In this document: positions 21,377 to 33,539 of the stretch, in pieces
How the letters are laid out: the number at the start of each line of letters is the position of its first letter
Numbering within the stretch: the first letter of the stretch is position 1
Source: Echinochloa phyllopogon
Taxonomy: Eukaryota; Streptophyta; Magnoliopsida; Poales; Poaceae
Assembly (NCBI GenBank): GCA_033239725.1
Contig: BTCW01000004.1
Coordinates: 6,897,001 to 6,961,000 of the forward strand
Direction of reading: 5' to 3'
DNA: 64,000 nt
Position numbers and translations under genes: made by a program
Notes under the pieces: generated by a model
Told to the model about the DNA's origin: nothing
Database searches by the model: none
The model's input: only the letters and a program-made list of their open reading frames with translations

Positions 21377-22300
21377 AACCCAGCAAAGTAATAATACAGC
21401 CATGAACCTGGCAAAGAAAGAAAAACGCTACACACAAACCCCTGGCAAAGGCCACAACCAAGAAAACCACCAACAAATTGGGTTTGGCTGATTCGTTGTC
21501 ATGTCCTAATGCAACTGCAGAAGCGACCACAGACCATATAGAAGTATATAAAAAGTAAAGGGAAGGTTCAGAATTGCAGGGAAATTCTGGAAGCTGGAAA
21601 CCAACTAATATAAAAATCAAGGCCTAAATTATTGGGAGGGTATAGATGTTTTTTTTCAAAAGCCGATCGCCCCAACATGACCGCGCAAGAAATTTCCTCA
21701 CGCATGCGCACTGCAACGTGCATGGACCTGTCACGTGTCGGCGTGGCATTCAATTAGCATTATTCCAAGTGCGTCCACTTAATTTTCAGCTTAAGCGACT
21801 ATAGATACTCGTTAGCTCGCGCAAAACTCGCAGTAGAAAATTCGCAAGCACCGGGGGCTCATTACAAAAAGAGAAGAGAAGAGAAGGCGAAGACACACAT
21901 TTCTTCTCACCACGGGCGCCACTTTAAATGAATCCTATGCTTTTTTATAGTCCTTTTATAAAGAAGATAAATATTTGAATATGCATGGTTAGGTTAGGTG
22001 TAACCGAAGCTCACGATCCCAGGTCGCAGCATAAGAACACATCACACATCACATGCTATCACATTCGCCACCGTCTCCTCGCTCCCGGCCCTGCCTTCCC
22101 TTCCCTCACCAGCCGCGCCAGCAAGAAATTCCAGCCACCATCTTCTTCCTCCCACACGGTCCCCTCGCCGGAATTCTTAAACCCGGCCTAAACCACCGTC
22201 GCTGTCCCCCGATCCTCGAAGGCGCGCCAGGCCCTCGCTCTCTCCTCGTCTCCAGAATCCAGATCCTCGTCGATCCTCCCCGGCCGGCCCAGCACCTTCG
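21377..22300 (+). other. Upstream region of gene B
   Basis: AT-rich up to about 22040, then CT/GC-rich, as expected for a leader just before the ATG at 22301. No clear TATA box could be assigned. No ORF of note. Confidence 0.4.
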
Positions 22301-23279
22301 ATGGGGAACGCGATTTCCTCCGCCGCCGCCCTCGCCCTCGGCGCCGCAATAAGCGCAATCGAGCTCGTCAGACACCTGGACCCGCCGCCGGGCTCGGCGG
22401 GCACCACGGCAGCCGCTCGAGCCCCGTCGCTCCGCAGCGCGGTCTGGGACTTCCTGCTGTTGGCTGCGGCGGCGGGGGGCCTCTTGGCCCTCGTCGCCTC
22501 CGTGGCTCTTATCCAGCGCCGTGTCCATCGCGCCGGCGCGCCGGCCGCTGCGGGAGCCGGCAACCGTTGCCTGTCGTCGGAGCTCGTGACCTTCATTTTG
22601 TGCGCGTCGGCTGGGTCACTCCTCTTGCTCGTGGCGCCGGCTCCAGGCGGCGCGGATCCCGGAGCAGGTCGGGAGCTCGGTCTCGCTGCCCTTCGTGCCA
22701 TCCCCGCCGTGGCCACGGCCAGCTTCTTCATGGGTATGCTGCTGATCATCGTCGGCCACATCCGTGCGGGCGGCGAGGGTGGCGGCGGCGCCGTCGCACC
22801 GATCGAGGGGGCCGTGGGCTTCCTCGCTAAGATGGCGGTCGCCGCTGCGGCGACGCTCGTCTGTCTGATGGCTACCGTCTGCTTCATGTAAGTTTTACCG
22901 GCCCAAACACCACCCGCCCCGTGCTTCCTCCTCCCGGCTCCCGCTCGCCCATTACCGCCTTGAGCTCTAGCTCGCCCACCTCCACCCAGGCCCTACTTTC
23001 CGTCGAGCCCCAAATTCCACGAGGTCCCCAGCTGCCCAGCCCACCCCGGCCGGGCGCACGAGCACCGGCCGGTTGCTGCCGCTGATTCGCTGCTGCACGC
23101 TGCTTCGGTGCTTCTTCGATTTCAATCTTTTTGTTTCCCCTATAATCAGCACGATCGAGCTCGCGCAATTATTGAAAGATGGTTGGTGATTAACCAATCA
23201 CTAGCCTTCTTGATGCAATTTAGTATGTTACGTTAGACAAGAGTCACTGAATCATTTCCCTTTTGCAATGCTCAGTTAA
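22301..23279 (+). CDS. Gene B: unrecognised small multi-pass membrane protein
   Basis: Exon 1 is 22301-22887. The ATG at 22301 follows a CT-rich leader and opens 196 codons if the TAA at 22889-22891 is used. The protein is Ala/Leu-rich with about five hydrophobic segments (near residues 7-24, 48-70, 93-113, 130-153 and 172-195) and no motif I recognise. It aligns with gene C: shared LSELxxxFLC-like start of segment 3, then LGLxALRAxPA and FxGxxL before a Gly-rich loop. The stop overlaps a good donor (CAT/GTAAGT). A candidate acceptor TGCTCAG at 23275 would join AT to TTAATG, giving Ile and the stop TAA at 23277-23279. Both forms therefore have the same length. Location is likely a cellular membrane; function unknown. 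Confidence 0.7.
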
Positions 23280-23599
23280 TGTGGACTTGATGATGAAATG
23301 TGGGTACTGTGTGATTCAAATAAGCTGCTGGAAGAAGAAGGTGCTGGCTGGCTATCATTACCAAAGCTCATCATGGGGATGTGATACTGTGACACCGCCA
23401 GATTTTAATCGCATTTCCATAATGAATTTTGCTATTTGTAATAATATTCAGAGAATTCTGTACTGAATATGGTTGTGCTGAACTGCTGGTTACCTTGAAC
23501 TTCTGTGGACCATTTCTGATACATTGAGCTTGTGTGGCTATTGTGAATTTATGATTGAACGCAATAATCTTGTGCCTGTTGCACGTGTGTGATCATTTC

Positions 23600-26500
23600 T
23601 GATTTTACTAGTCCAAGGTGCATGTATTGGTGTTCTGGTATATTCAAGTATCAAAATTTGTTGCCTTTTGCCTGCTGGAGTGGATCAGTTACTTTCCATT
23701 TACAGGTCCAGACTTGGAGGCTCTAGTAGCATTTGAAGAGTATCATGAGAAAAAGGAGAAGCTTATGAAGGTTATGGATCTCTACATTTGCAGGCTTCAT
23801 TTTTATTTCTGCTGCCTTTTCAGTTGGCTCTGGATTTTAGGGGTTTGTAGGAGTTATTCTAGTTCTAGCTTATTGGGTTCCTATTTTAATTGTCTTTCTT
23901 TTCCTTTTCTGCAGGTAGAAATTGAGGCCTAATAGCATATTCCTCCATCTTCACCTTGATCATTTCAGATCCCAGAAATAAGACATGATGCTGTAAGTTA
24001 TATATGTCTTTTAAACTTCAGCATCTTTTCAGACCTAGGCATCATTTCTGACTTCTTAAGATACCTTGGTCCTTATCATTTTAATTGACCAATTAGAAGT
24101 CTTTCTAGACTTCTTAAGGAATTAACTTGATCGGTGTACCAAAGTGTGTCAACATACCATTGTTGCATCTATTGTCATGCTTGTTATAAACCTTGTGTAG
24201 CTCTATTGTAATCTGGTCGTGTTCACAGTTCTTGTGAGATTAGTGATAGCCATGCATTTGCAAATTTCTGTACAAGATCCTCTTTTTATTTTGTTAGTAC
24301 ATTAATGGTATACTCAATAATGTCATTATCTAGATAAAGTTTCTGGGTTCCTATTAGTTTGTGTTTCCTTTGTTGTACTTTTGTAAGACTTAATTTAGCT
24401 AATGTTCAAGTTCAACCCAGGGGGAATAAAATCCTTACCTTCTTTAACTCCATTTTGATTATACGCGGCCTTTATGCCATAAGTTTTGCCTTGCACACAG
24501 TAAGACCATGGTTGACCACTTAGGCATCTTTTGGGACTTTTGTAAGGAGGTAGTCTGCATCGCATATGCTACATAATTTTTGCTTGCTACCAAACCTTGT
24601 GTCACATCTACTGTAATAATCTACTTGTGGCTATCTCCTGTCAAAAAATCTAGTTGTGGCTAGTACTTTTTATCATGCTATGTTGTGAGATTAGGATAGC
24701 CTGGGATTTGCGTAATGTGTACAATGCTCTCTTTATTTTGTTGATGGCCCTATTGATCTATTCACAATGGGATTATCGAGATGAAATTTGATGGTTTCCT
24801 ATTAGTTGTTTTCTTTTGTATACTTTTGTAAGTACCAATCCATGGTCAGTACAAATCCTCTTTCCACCAAAATAAAATCGGTTACTTGCTGAAAATTTCT
24901 CCAATTGTTTATTTTCGTTTTTTTTCATGTGGGTGTCAGCATATCCCTTCAACTCCATTTTGAATTTTGATCATATCACACAGCCTTGGAAATAAGACAT
25001 GATGTTGTGAATTCTGCCTGAGTCAACTACAGTAAGATTGTAATTGACCATTTAGGCGTGTGTTGCATCATCTTTGCTTTCTATATACAACCCTGTGTGC
25101 CTCTATTGCAATCTGATTGCGGCTAGTTATTTATCATTATACTATTTTGTTCATCTAGAAAAAAATGCTAATTTTGTGAGGATATGCAGCACATCCTCCC
25201 ACTGGACCATGTGTTCATTCGAACTGCTTACATTTCTATCAATTGATCCTGGGTTGGTAATGAATGTTTGTCAACCATGTTTGTCATGAATTGCTTGATT
25301 TGGCAATGAATATGGCACTGCATGCACAATAGTCGTTGGTCCTATGAGTTTTTGGGGTACCTATATTATGTGACGTGAGTTTCCACTCATGAAAGAAAAC
25401 GTTTGAGACAGAGTACTGAAGCACTACAATTTCAGTGTCATGAACTGGGGCAATAATACTCACCGTATGCACTTTAGTTTAATGCTTCTACCTATGTGAT
25501 GTGATCTGCCTGATTTTTTGTTGGCCTCGATACATTAATTTGATGAAGATAAAGATAACTTTTGAAACAAAGCACCGTCTACGGAAATAGACATATATGC
25601 GCCATCACCACGGCACCAAAAGTAGTTCCGGTGTTGTAAAAAGTTTTGAGATCATCCTACTTTAGATTCTTGATTTTGTTTTTTAAGGGAAACTTTAGAC
25701 TGACTTGGAAAGTTGGCTTGTTGGAGGCGTCTATTATATTGATCCACTCATCATCAGATTATCTAGATAAGGTTTCTTGTGTTATTAGGTTTTCCCTAGC
25801 TTTTATACATTTTGGCTTATGCTCAAACTGGTGGTAATACAAATCTCTATCCCTCTATAAATATTTTGGTTGTATGCTGAAACTTCTGATTAATTAGTTA
25901 TTATTTTTGTGATCTGCAGGTAGAAATGGAGTAAGCATATTCTTGAACGCCATGCTGATCATACCAGTATATCACAGTCTGCAAATAAGACAAGATCATG
26001 TAAGTTTTGCCTCTAAACCTAACTGCATAAGACCATGCATGATTGACCATTTAAGCTTCTTTGGAGACTAGTAAGGAGTAGTTGCTTCTGGTGTCATTTT
26101 GCCTTGCTATTTACTATCTGATCGTGGCTGTCTCTCGCTGATTATGCTATTTTTACAACTAAAGAAGTTAAGAAATGTGCGATGCTGGTGTTAGATATTG
26201 GATTATGCACACTTTCCTCATTCTGTTGATCTCCTGATAATCTATCCTACGTGGGATTGCGCTGTATCCTCAAGTATGATTAATTGCTTATTACGTTGCT
26301 GTCACTTGATCCTGGGATTTGAATATGAGGAGCATATTCTAAAGAGAGGAAGAGTGAGATGATGCCACGGCAACAAAAAAAGTTCTGTCGTGTTGTTAAA
26401 AGTTTTGAGATCATCATACTTTTGACTAGACTTTATCAAAAGTGGAATTTTAGACTGATCACACACATGGAAAAGTTAAGAGTTATCGACATACCCTCAA
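23600..26500 (+). repeat. Tail of gene B: degenerate repeat of about 500 bp
   Basis: Downstream of gene B a unit recurs with anchors CCATNTTGATCAT followed by AATAAGACATGATG near 23946, 24449, 24953 and 25950. Each unit then carries GTAAGACCATG.TTGACCA, CTTTGCTTGCTAT, CTTGTGTAGCTCTATTG, TTTATTTTGTTGATGGCCC and GGTTCCTATTAGTT-like phrases in the same order. The third round is about 1 kb long. A GCAG/GTAGAAAT 3' splice-like junction precedes the first and last units (23911 and 25915). An exon-like block lies at 23706-23770, and splicing it to 23915-23932 would end at TAA. Whether any of this is transcribed 3' sequence of gene B is unknown. Confidence 0.6.
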
Positions 26501-27296
26501 AAGTTGTATACGTACTCCCTTTACCTCGATTATTTTCTTCCATCCTGCTTCTAGAATCCCCGTTGCTCGTCGCTGATTTGGTACGAAGTACCTGGAAATC
26601 TAGAATTCCAATTCTAATTAGTTTGCTTGGCGGGTGCCGTTGTCCATGCCAATTCGTCCAAGCTTGTGGACAGGACACATTGGACAGTGACCATGTGACG
26701 GGGTTAGAGTAATTGTGCCAGGGAGAAGGGAGCCAGGGATTTGGATTATTCGCTTGGGTTACAGTAGGTTACAGTAGTTGTACTGCACATAGTTGTCCGT
26801 CGTCGTTCACTTGCCAATCGTGTGGAGGCCGGATTGCAACGCGCGCGAGAAGCAAACGTGTGCTCGTGCAGGCCTTGCCGAAGAGGCGGGGAACCAAATG
26901 GGGAAGAAGAAGAAGCAACCGGTCGGCTCGGACCTGTCCGGCCGTTCCCCTTTCATCATTTCTGATGTGATGATTGATGAGCTACGTACACTAGCGAGTC
27001 ATGCCATCGTCAATCTATTATTATCTTATTACAATAGAAGCAAAAGGAGCCACCAGATTCGCCGAGAGGGTCTAGAAAATCCCACATTAATCTAAAAAAG
27101 AGAGGAATATATGCCGTCGGATTTTATGAACATCTAACGGTCCATGTTATTCCATTAATTCAAAAAAAGAAAAGAATATATACCGTCGGATTTTATAAAG
27201 ATATAACGATCCACATTAATCCAATAAATTTAGGACAAATATGATTAATAAATATATAGATAAAAATAAATAACATGAGATATATTATTTCGTAGC
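26501..27296. other. Intergenic region
   Basis: No gene is supported. The segment CCGTCGGATTTTAT (about 27116 and 27183) marks an imperfect tandem duplication of roughly 70 bp. The sequence after 27190 is very AT-rich up to the sharp GC boundary at 27297. Confidence 0.5.
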
Positions 27297-28520
27297 CACC
27301 CCTCCGCGCGGGAGTCCTCCGCCGCCGCCGTGCGGCCGTCCGAGGCCGCCGCGGGAGACCTCCACCGCCGTCGCGCGGCCGTTCGTGGGCGCTGCAGGAG
27401 TCCTCGCGGAGGGCACGCGATCGTCCGCCGCCGTTGCCGCCACAGGAGCCGCTCGCGCGCCTTCGACTTCCAGGTCCGTCCGCTCCGCGCGCAGCCAAAG
27501 GCCTTCAGCCCAGCCACCGCGGGAGCCCTCCGTCGTCGTCATGCGGCCGTCTGAGGCCGTCGTGGGAGACCATCACTGCCGCCATTGGGCGGCCTTTCGA
27601 GGCCACCGTCGGAGCCCCCCACTGCCGCAGCCCGGTCGTCCGTGGCCGCCGCGGGAGTCCTCGCAGTCACCGCGTGATCGTCCGTCGCAAGAGCCCTCCA
27701 CCGCCGTCGTGCGGCTGTCCGTGGCCGTAGCTGGACTCCTTGCAATCGTCACGCGATCGTCCGCCGTCGTCGCGGCCGCAGGAGACGCTTGCGCGCGTTT
27801 GAAGTTCCGGGTCCAACCGCTCTGCGCGTAGCCAAAGGCCTTCAGCGCGGCAGCCGTGGGAGCCTTCCACTGCCGCCATGCGGCCGTCTGAGGCCGCTGC
27901 GGGAGACCTCCATCGCCGCCGTCGTGTGGCCATCCAAGGCTTTCGTGCGGCTATCCGTGGTCGCCGTAGGAGTCCTCGCAGTCACCCCATGATCCTCTGC
28001 CATCATCGCCGCCGTGGGAGCCCTCCACCGCCGCTGCGCGACCGTTCGTGATCGTCGCGGGAGTCCTCGCAGTCGTCGAGCAATCGTCCATCGCCGCCGC
28101 CGCATGAGCCGCTCACGCGCCTTTAGAGTTCGGGATCCGTCCGCTCCACGCATAGCCAAAGGCCTTCAGCGTAGCCGCCGCGGGAGCCCTCCGCCACCGC
28201 CGTGCAGCCGTCCGAGGCTGCCGCAAGAGACCTCCACCGCCGCCGTCGTTCGGCCGTCCGAGGCTACCGCGCGTCCGTCCGTGGCCGCCACGGGAGTCCT
28301 CGCAGTCGCCGCATGATTGTCCGCCGCCTGCAGCGAGAGCTCTCCACCGCCACCGTGCGGCCGTCCGTGGTCGCCGCGGGAGTCCTCGCAGACGCCGTGG
28401 GAGTCCTAGCAGTCGCCGCGCGATCGTTCATCCCCGTCGCCGCCGCAGGAGCCGCTCGCGTGCCTTCGGAGTTCGGCGTTTGTCCGCTGCGCGAGTAGCA
28501 AGAGATCTTCGAGGTTGAAG
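27297..28520. repeat. GC-rich tandem array, unit about 330 bp
   Basis: AGCCAAAGGCCTTCAG recurs at 27493, 27830 and 28154 (spacing 337 and 324), each time after a GCTCGCGCGCCTT..CCGCTC context. Within each unit a shorter GCGGCCGTCCGAGGCCGCCG motif repeats. The block is sharply GC-rich in AT-rich surroundings. All frames give Arg/Ala/Pro-rich text, so the many open frames here are composition artefacts. On the minus strand the array is preceded by an ATG-led segment (28564 downward) and a CT-rich leader, so an origin as a captured GC-rich first exon is possible. Confidence 0.7.
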
Positions 28521-29794
28521 GCTGCTGGGCGAGGAGACTTGCACCTCTCGCCGCCGCCGCCATCACTAGAGAAAGGGGGGAGATAAATGGAGAAAGATAG
28601 AGTTGTGGGGGGACTAATGGCGCCAGTGAAAAAAAAGGATAAAAAGAGATGGGAGGGCTCAAGTGTTGGTAGTTGGTATAGACTATGAGATATATAGAAT
28701 AACGGGTGCAGAAGAAATTGATATAGAGGGGAGAATCTCAATGACTAGACAAGAATATTTATTTTAGAGGATGATAATAGAGTACAATGAGTGGGGACAG
28801 ACTTAAGCCCTATGTGTCCTACCATGTTCCGTTATATATATAAGAGGCAACGTTCAACAATGAGCGGAGGACAACACGGTCGATCTGCACGTGTACCTGA
28901 TGAGAGGTGCTCGGATTTAGGGCGTTCAATAAGGTTGTGAGCACAGTAGGAGAGAACAATTCTCCCTGTCCGAAGTAAGCGAATCGTTGCCGGGATTGGG
29001 CACCATGGCCACACTCGGCACTCAGTGTCTTTGCTAATGCAAGTAGAAGATCATCACATTGTTTGTCCACACTCAAACCCGTTTGATGGTCTTCGTTAAC
29101 GAGTTAGTGTAAGAAGGAGGAGATTCGGGAAAAACAAAGTGAAGAAACTGAGGTGTTGTACAACTTTGATGATGGACGCGTTTGCCATGCACATGTGTTG
29201 ACATGGAAGTTAAGTAACAACAGGGTGGGCAAAGAAATGCTTCTCTTAATGTCCGATATAGTCATGCAACTGTAAACTATTGTCGATCATTCACTAGATC
29301 GGGCATCAACCATCTTTATATATTACTCCATCTTTTACCGGAGGAGGAGAAAGGCAAAATATTAATCCATAACCATGATAGGCACCCATTGGTTACTGCA
29401 GCCTAAGTTCTTATTGCATAACTAGCAAAATAGCATTATTTTTTTCATAATATTTTCTCGGATAATATTTTTCTGGTGTGATTATTTACCCTCTATATTT
29501 GATTTTCTCCGTCCTTAAGCTTTCCTTTATGCTATGGCATTCTTATCATTGATTTGTGGAGGGAGTCGATCCAAACAACATTATGTTTTATGGAAGGTTT
29601 CTACTTTAATCCAATCATATCGTGTTACGCTATTGCAAGTTCATCAAGGTAGTTCGCATATCCGTTGAGGAAGGGAGTATCTCATGTCAGCAAGTAACAT
29701 TTTGTATACGTAATGTTATATGAATTACTTTATTCATTTACCCATAATCACTACCTCAATGTTAGATCAGGCAATTCATTATCTTAGAGCAGCT
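28521..29794. other. Intergenic region
   Basis: No gene is supported. A minus-strand open frame at 29076-28819 (85 codons) reads like protein-coding text (LLLALAKTL, GQGELFSPTVLTTLLNAL) but I do not recognise it, and it has no neighbouring exon I can place. The remainder is AT-rich. Confidence 0.4.
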
Positions 29795-30205
29795 TCATCG
29801 GACTAAACAAGCCCCTATCTAAAGTTTAGAGGGTCTAAAAAAAGTTGTACTCCAGCAAACCCAACAAGCGTTTGTCCCAAGTTTAGAGGGTCCAAAAGAA
29901 GTGCACTCTAGCAGACCTAACAAGCCCCTATCCCGAGTTTAGAGGGTCCAGAAAAAAGTTAAACTCCAGCATGCCTCTACTTGACCCCCCTATGGGAGGC
30001 TTCCAGGTCTATAGAAAGCCCTATATTTATGAGGGCTATTGTTAGAGTTGTAGCATTTTGTGGCCTTTAAAAAAATAAAGGTAGCATCCATTTAGTATTT
30101 GGAGAGTCTGGGTTTTTTTTACCCAAGTCAGGAGGGAAAGTCCCTACCTATTTTTAATATTTTTAATATTTGGAGAGTCTATTTTGAGAGGTATCGGTGA
30201 AGTTA
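29795..30205. mobile_element. Probable MITE with an internal triplicated 57-bp unit
   Basis: The ends TTAGAGCAGCTTCATCGG and ATCGGTGAAGTTAATCTTAA form an imperfect inverted repeat. Inside, GTTTAGAGGGTC recurs at 29824, 29881 and 29937 with spacings of 57 and 56. The end sequence suggests a PIF/Harbinger-type MITE; this class call is tentative. Confidence 0.5.
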
Positions 30206-32331
30206 ATCTTAATAATATAATCTTATTACATATTAATTGAAATAAAAATAATACACACTGTTTTTTTGGTAAGATCTAACAATCTATATTAACCCTTAAA
30301 GTCCATTGGTTGGAGTAAATAAATAGTTAAATTCTAAATTAAATAAATAAAAAAATTATAAGTTGATCAAAGAATTAATGTCAAATATTGTTTCATATCA
30401 TGTGGCACATACATGATGATAAAAAATGATACGTTAGTTTGGACACACTTGAATAAACCGTATTGACAATATAACAATGGATATTTAAATAAAAATTGTA
30501 TTTAAGTTTAAGAAACTAAAAATTAGTGTAAATAACTAGCTATCCGCGTAAATTTACTTAACCCAAAATGGAGAGGCATAAAGCCGGTACGTTCTGCTCA
30601 TTGTTCCGGAGAGTAGTACTCGTTCCACTTGCTTGGTGCCGAATGATTGCCGGTGCACGGTAGCGATCTGACTGGTACGGCCCGAGTTCATCAAACTGCC
30701 CTTGATTGTACTTTAGAGTGAGCGAGGCCATTCTGAGCCCGTTAATTCGTCGTCGGTAAAACTAAAGACACTATCAGCATGGGATCTGTAAATCTTTACG
30801 GATATTACTAGTACTAGTACTAGATTCCGGCATAGATCCTCGTGACATATGCGCCACTCATCCTCGTGACTCTGTGTAAAAGGTTGGTGCCTTGGTGGTG
30901 TGGGCGTGTGGCTGCGGTGGCGCAGTACACATGCGCACCATGTGCATGTCCTGATGCTCCTCCACTCCACTCCACTTGCCTTGCCGCTGCCGGAGCCGGC
31001 CTATAATTTCGATGTCGAGAGGAGACCCGGAGACGATGACTCCATTACTCCAAGTCCCAGGTCAAAGAGCTCACCAGCGGCTTGCCGACCCTCTCAGCAT
31101 CGGCGTCCTGCGCTCGCCGGCGGCCAATCTGCGAGCACCATCTCGGGCGGTGGCGCAAGGGGTTCTCGGGTCCCATGGCGTGAGCACACACCCCGTTGGG
31201 CGCTGCTGCGCCGCACCGCGGCAGGTTTGCCTCTAGTGGCTTCTCTTTGGTCTTTCTTTGTTCCTACATAGCCCGGCCGTGTTAGAATGAAGAACGTACT
31301 CCGTACCAAGTGAACGAAAGTCATAGCTTGGGGGACTTTTGGGAACGCGATAGATGAATCCACAAAGAGGTGAAAATCCTGCATGCCATTGACAGGGTCG
31401 TTGGGATCCCAATCTGGCACCGTACGCCACTTTTTGACCTTGGTTTGGTGCTTTCTTCATGCTTTTCAAATTTATTCCCAAGGCACCTACCATGTTTTAC
31501 CTTGTGCGCCACACGCTCCATTTAGAGTGAGGTCAAAATTAATGGTCATTATATGCAAAATTAAATGTTTCTCTTTTGTGCTAAACAGTATTTCATTCGC
31601 ATAAACAGAGCTAAAAAAACACATTTTCTAGATAAGATGACACTAAGAATCGGGGACACGCCTTTTTCAAAAATAAATGTGTGGCACTCTAGGGCAACTG
31701 AAGATGTCCCAATGGCAGATTCAAACATCGGCAGTATGGATTTTGCAAAGGTAACATTCTGCTAAAGTTTCGATTTTGTATGTTGTTTAAACTACACAAA
31801 CATACATGTGAATGTGTGATTTGTCAACCTACTGCAGTATAAGTAAAGTAATGAGATGCTGTGTTGCTGTGATATGATAGTAGGAATATAATTCAAAGAG
31901 GACATCTGTGAACATCCATGTTCTTGGCTCCCACATTGGCACATTCTCCCTTGTCCTCCGGATAAAATCTTCTGTAAACTATTGCTAGATAGATGCATTG
32001 ATCCATCATCATGGATTATACCCAGAAGAGACAATAAATTAATTACTTGCGTCAAAGTCAGGAACTGACTCGTCTAACCACCCCATGGGAAGGGGGAAAG
32101 CTCAGATGCTGCTTCTAGAGGGAGCTCATGCTCATCTCCCCTCCTCTTACAAGAAAAAGAAGGCTCATCTCCCCAACTCCATACTCCTTCTCTCCTCGCT
32201 TCCAGTCCATCACGCTTAGGGCCGGCGGACGGGTCACCTGCACGACGGCTCGACCCGGAGAAACTCCGCCGCGGTAGCTTAATATCCCCTCTCCCGAACC
32301 CCATTCCTCTCACCTGCAAGAAACCAAACCC
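30206..32331. other. Intergenic region upstream of gene C
   Basis: No gene is supported. An open stretch at 31638-31750 ending GCAAAG/GTAACA looks exon-like (GDTPFSKINVWH) but is not recognised. The last 250 bases before 32332 are CT-rich and probably the leader of gene C. Confidence 0.4.
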
Positions 32332-33512
32332 ATGGCGGCGAGACCTCTCAAGATCGCCGGCCTCGCGCTCTGGGCGTCGACCACCGCCGTCCAGCTCCCA
32401 TACTTCCTCAGCCCGTCGGGTACGAGCGCCGCGGCATCCGTTGAGGCTTCCCCGCCGCTCGACGGCGCCGCGCTCCGGATCTTGCTGCCGTTCATCGTGA
32501 TGGAGGCCCTCTTCGCCGCCATACCATTCGTCTACCGCCGCGCGCGCCACGGCGCCGGCGCCGGCGGCAGGCGCCTCTCGGAGCTCCTCGCCTCCTTCCT
32601 GTGCGTGGTGGTCGGCCTCCTCGAGCTCTTCTTGTTCGTGCAGCCTCCTGCAGGTGGTGCGGTGGACGGCGGCGCGCAGGCTCGCGCGCTCGGTCTGGTA
32701 GCTCTCCGCGCGCTACCTGCTTCTGCGGCGGCGACGCTCTTCTTGGGCGTGGGGCTCGTCTACGCGCACCTCGTCGGCGGCGGCAACGGGCCGGTCCCGG
32801 AGCTCGCCGTGCGGGTTCTGGCGGAGATAACGCTCGAAGCGGCAGCAGCACTGATCGGCATCATGGCCATGGCGATCTGCACCACCATGTAAGACCCCTA
32901 AACCCCTACACCCTGCCTAGTCTGTGCTCCCCTTCCCCTCCACAGCCGCCTCCTCCCGCCGCCCCGGGTAGGGTAGCAGCCGCCGCCGCGCGCTGCTTGC
33001 AATCGGCCGCCCGCGGCCCTTGCCGCCCTGCTGCGCCGCGGCCTCTCGCTCGTCCGCCCAATCTCCGCCGTGGCCTCTCCAGGCTGACGGCGCGCGTACA
33101 CCAGTTCGCCGCTCCGCCCGCCGCGCTGCAACCTCGGGGATGAGGAGAAGCGCGTCCAGGACGCCGCAGCCCCACGTCGTTGTCGCTGCTTGCCGTCTTT
33201 GGGTTGGCGTGGTGCGGCGGCATATTGGACTCCGATCGAATTCCGGCCAGCCTCCTGGTTCCAGGCATGCGGCACGTCGGAGCACCGGCCATCGACTGGG
33301 CATGCATGCTGCTCTTTTGAGCTTGACCTTTCCGTTTCTCCTACAATTGCGATTCGTTGGGGGCGATGCGTGAATACATCACATACCTTTATGACACACC
33401 GTTAGCTTCTGCAAATGTTTTGTTAGTTGATTTGTGTCCTTTTGCAAATTAATTGTAGCCATCTTTTTTTAATACAAATGATAAAATGTGTGCAATCTTG
33501 TTCTGCAGATGA
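32332..33512 (+). CDS. Gene C: unrecognised small multi-pass membrane protein, paralogue of gene B
   Basis: Exon 1 is 32332-32888. ATG 32332 is in a good context (CCCATGGCG) and opens 186 codons to TAA 32890-32892. Five hydrophobic segments lie near residues 8-26, 50-68, 84-103, 120-148 and 165-186. Segments 3 to 5 align with gene B (LSELLASFLC, LGLVALRALPASAAATLFLG, a Gly-rich loop, then an Ala/Leu/Met C-terminus). As in B, the stop overlaps a donor (CAT/GTAAGA). A strong acceptor TTCTGCAG at 33508 would join AT to ATGATAA, giving Ile then TGA at 33510-33512. The length is again unchanged. No family function is known to me. Confidence 0.7.
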
Positions 33513-33539
33513 TAAAGGGGTAAAAGCAAGCTGGAACAG

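Noticed and set aside
22177..22887. 236-codon minus-strand frame over gene B
   Set aside because: Antisense shadow of the GC-rich exon; no hydrophobic pattern or paralogue support.
27193..28662. Many ORFs of 70-148 codons in the GC-rich array
   Set aside because: Every frame is Arg/Ala/Pro-rich and follows the 330-bp repeat; this is composition, not coding.
30900..31271. 123-codon frame upstream of gene C
   Set aside because: No domain, no splice partner, Ser/Pro/Arg-rich; another frame is open in the same place.
31638..31750. Exon-like segment ending GCAAAG/GTAACA
   Set aside because: Looks coding by eye, but it is too short and I can find no second exon or family to support it.
32601..33307. 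Several 119-180 codon frames overlapping gene C and its intron
   Set aside because: Shadows of the GC-rich first exon and intron; gene C is preferred because it shares its sequence and exon layout with gene B.
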